Assembly (NCBI GenBank): GCA_018136815.1
Contig: CM030944.1
Coordinates: 1,878,145-1,942,144, forward strand
Source of the DNA: Isochrysis galbana
Lineage: Eukaryota; Haptophyta; Isochrysidales; Isochrysidaceae
Reading direction: 5' to 3'
Length of the DNA: 64,000 bases
The notes beneath the pieces were generated by a model. The model worked only from the letters and a program-made list of their open reading frames with translations, was not told the origin of the DNA and searched no databases. Numbering within the stretch: position 1 is the stretch's first letter; every line of letters begins with the position of its first letter. Both the position numbers and the translations under genes were made by a program. Shown here piece by piece: positions 63,301-64,000 of the stretch.

Positions 63301-64000
63301 GATGCAAGCGGAAGCGCATCCCGAGGCCTGGCACTCGAGTTTTTGCGCTCGAACCACCACGCCTCATGCGAAGACGCATTGCGTGCGGTCATGTTGCTTT
63401 TTTCGGGCCAATTGGGAGGCTGCGACGACAGCTCCGTGGCTGGAGGCGATAGCTTGGTTGGCAATAGCGTTCCCACTCGTTCGGCCAAGACCGAGAGCAT
63501 GGACGTCAATGACGCGAAGTCGTCCAGCAATGCGACCATTGATCCATCAGTGATCTTTGCCTCCCATCTCCTCCTAGGCTGCGCCCAGCGCGACTCCAAG
63601 GCTGTGGATCCTAAGACGTGGCTTCGCGAGCTTTGCCTAGCTACCTCATTGGCAACGTCTCAACATGACAACTGCGAGTCTCGGGCCTTAACCGAGCTGG
63701 GGATCGGGTTGCTCCAGGAGATAGAGACGCGGGTAGGCGACTACCCTGCGCTAAATGAGCTTTCGCTCGCAATGGATGCAAGCGGTGTGAGCGAACTCAT
63801 ACTGCCGTCTAGTAAAGACTCTCAGGCGGAGTCACCGCCACAGACCATCCGCTCAGACTGCCATGATGATGGCGCGGGGGGATGCTCCGTCTCGTCCGCC
63901 AAGGACTTGTCGCCCTGTGGCTCAGATGGCCGTCGCTGCATTGCAGCATGTGAGCAAACGCTGATCCGAGCCTTACAGAAAAATCCATGGCAGGATCGCG
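57320..64000 (+). CDS. CABIN1/Hir3 homologue (HIRA histone chaperone subunit), 5' part
   Basis: Exon 1 (57320-57769) joins exon 2 (57886 to beyond the window end) by a GT-AG intron in phase 0. Exon 2 stays open for 6115 nt, over 2030 codons. The N-terminus, MISFVDIESAHRSPTLAEVEARG then LYRSALHLESLGQLDQAREAYGQLLEQPL, LALKNLSALEARAG, DDTDGLLWLRLARLARSMGRVSLARHALEQ and SVRMSPHNQLAGFELESLL, follows the TPR arrangement at the start of CABIN1 and yeast Hir3. The basic block at 59041-59110 (KKRGAAATRPTRSLPTRKRR) before LEQLLERFV resembles the KRRSxR segment of the family. Known role: scaffold of HIRA/UBN1 for replication-independent H3.3 deposition. The C-terminus lies outside the window. Confidence 0.8.

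Noticed and set aside
59054-63599. Several 200-260-codon frames antisense to CABIN1, e.g. 58899-59687 and 62883-63599
   Set aside because: They are shadows of the strongly biased sense exon, which remains open for over 6 kb.

Overview
This is nuclear DNA from a GC-rich, intron-bearing eukaryote, most likely a unicellular alga or related protist. The evidence is spliceosomal introns (mostly GT-AG, two apparent GC-AG), a homeodomain gene, Hir3/CABIN1, DCC1 and FANCI homologues, a Hint-domain secretory protein, and LINE, Ty3-type and hAT-like transposon remnants. The codon bias, GTGCG/GTGAG-type donors and low-complexity purine/pyrimidine tracts would suit a haptophyte or similar alga, but nothing seen here fixes the lineage. 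There is no prokaryotic operon structure, CRISPR array, rRNA or recognisable tRNA. LAYOUT: 1-1.8 kb repeats; 1.8-3.6 kb GT32 glycosyltransferase (-); 4-6.2 kb repeats (a MITE, a 0.5 kb dispersed repeat, a LINE head); 6.3-8 kb presenilin/SPP-type aspartyl protease (-); 8.2-8.8 kb TIR element; 10.2-11.2 kb lipocalin/FABP-like gene (-), divergent from DSCC1/DCC1 (+, 12.4-14.7 kb); 15.6-18.3 kb repeats and a Ty3/gypsy remnant; 20.3-23.7 kb SulP anion transporter (-); 24.7-27.2 kb a 3'-truncated LINE; 28-29.5 kb repeats; 30-32.9 kb Hint-domain membrane protein (+); 33.3-35.4 kb repeats and a hAT-like fragment; 37.5-38.9 kb 5' part of FANCI, cut by a 100-N assembly gap; 40.3-43.5 kb GH-like type I membrane protein (+); 44-45.5 kb repeats; 47-51.3 kb homeodomain protein (+); 52.4-53.3 kb acidic-repeat hypothetical; 54.4-56.1 kb GH47 alpha-mannosidase (-), divergent from CABIN1/Hir3 (+, 57.3 kb to window end). 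GENE THEMES: genome maintenance and chromatin (DSCC1 for cohesion/RFC loading, FANCI for crosslink repair, CABIN1/Hir3 for H3.3 deposition, homeodomain factor) is interspersed with secretory-pathway functions (GT32, GH47, SPP-like protease, Hint protein, GH-like protein) and sulfate transport. For the multi-exon genes I rebuilt exons by hand; the phases close without frameshift in six of them, which is the main support for those models. MOST INTERESTING: (i) nearly every gene start has a long GA/CT or G/C homopurine-homopyrimidine tract just upstream; (ii) families of small TIR elements whose ends are packed with short repeated words, one set sharing the terminus CACATGTAGGG while the internal word differs; (iii) LINEs and a second repeat family kept as 5' 'heads' beginning with a short hairpin, the opposite of normal LINE truncation; (iv) a secreted-ectodomain/Hint/membrane-tail protein.
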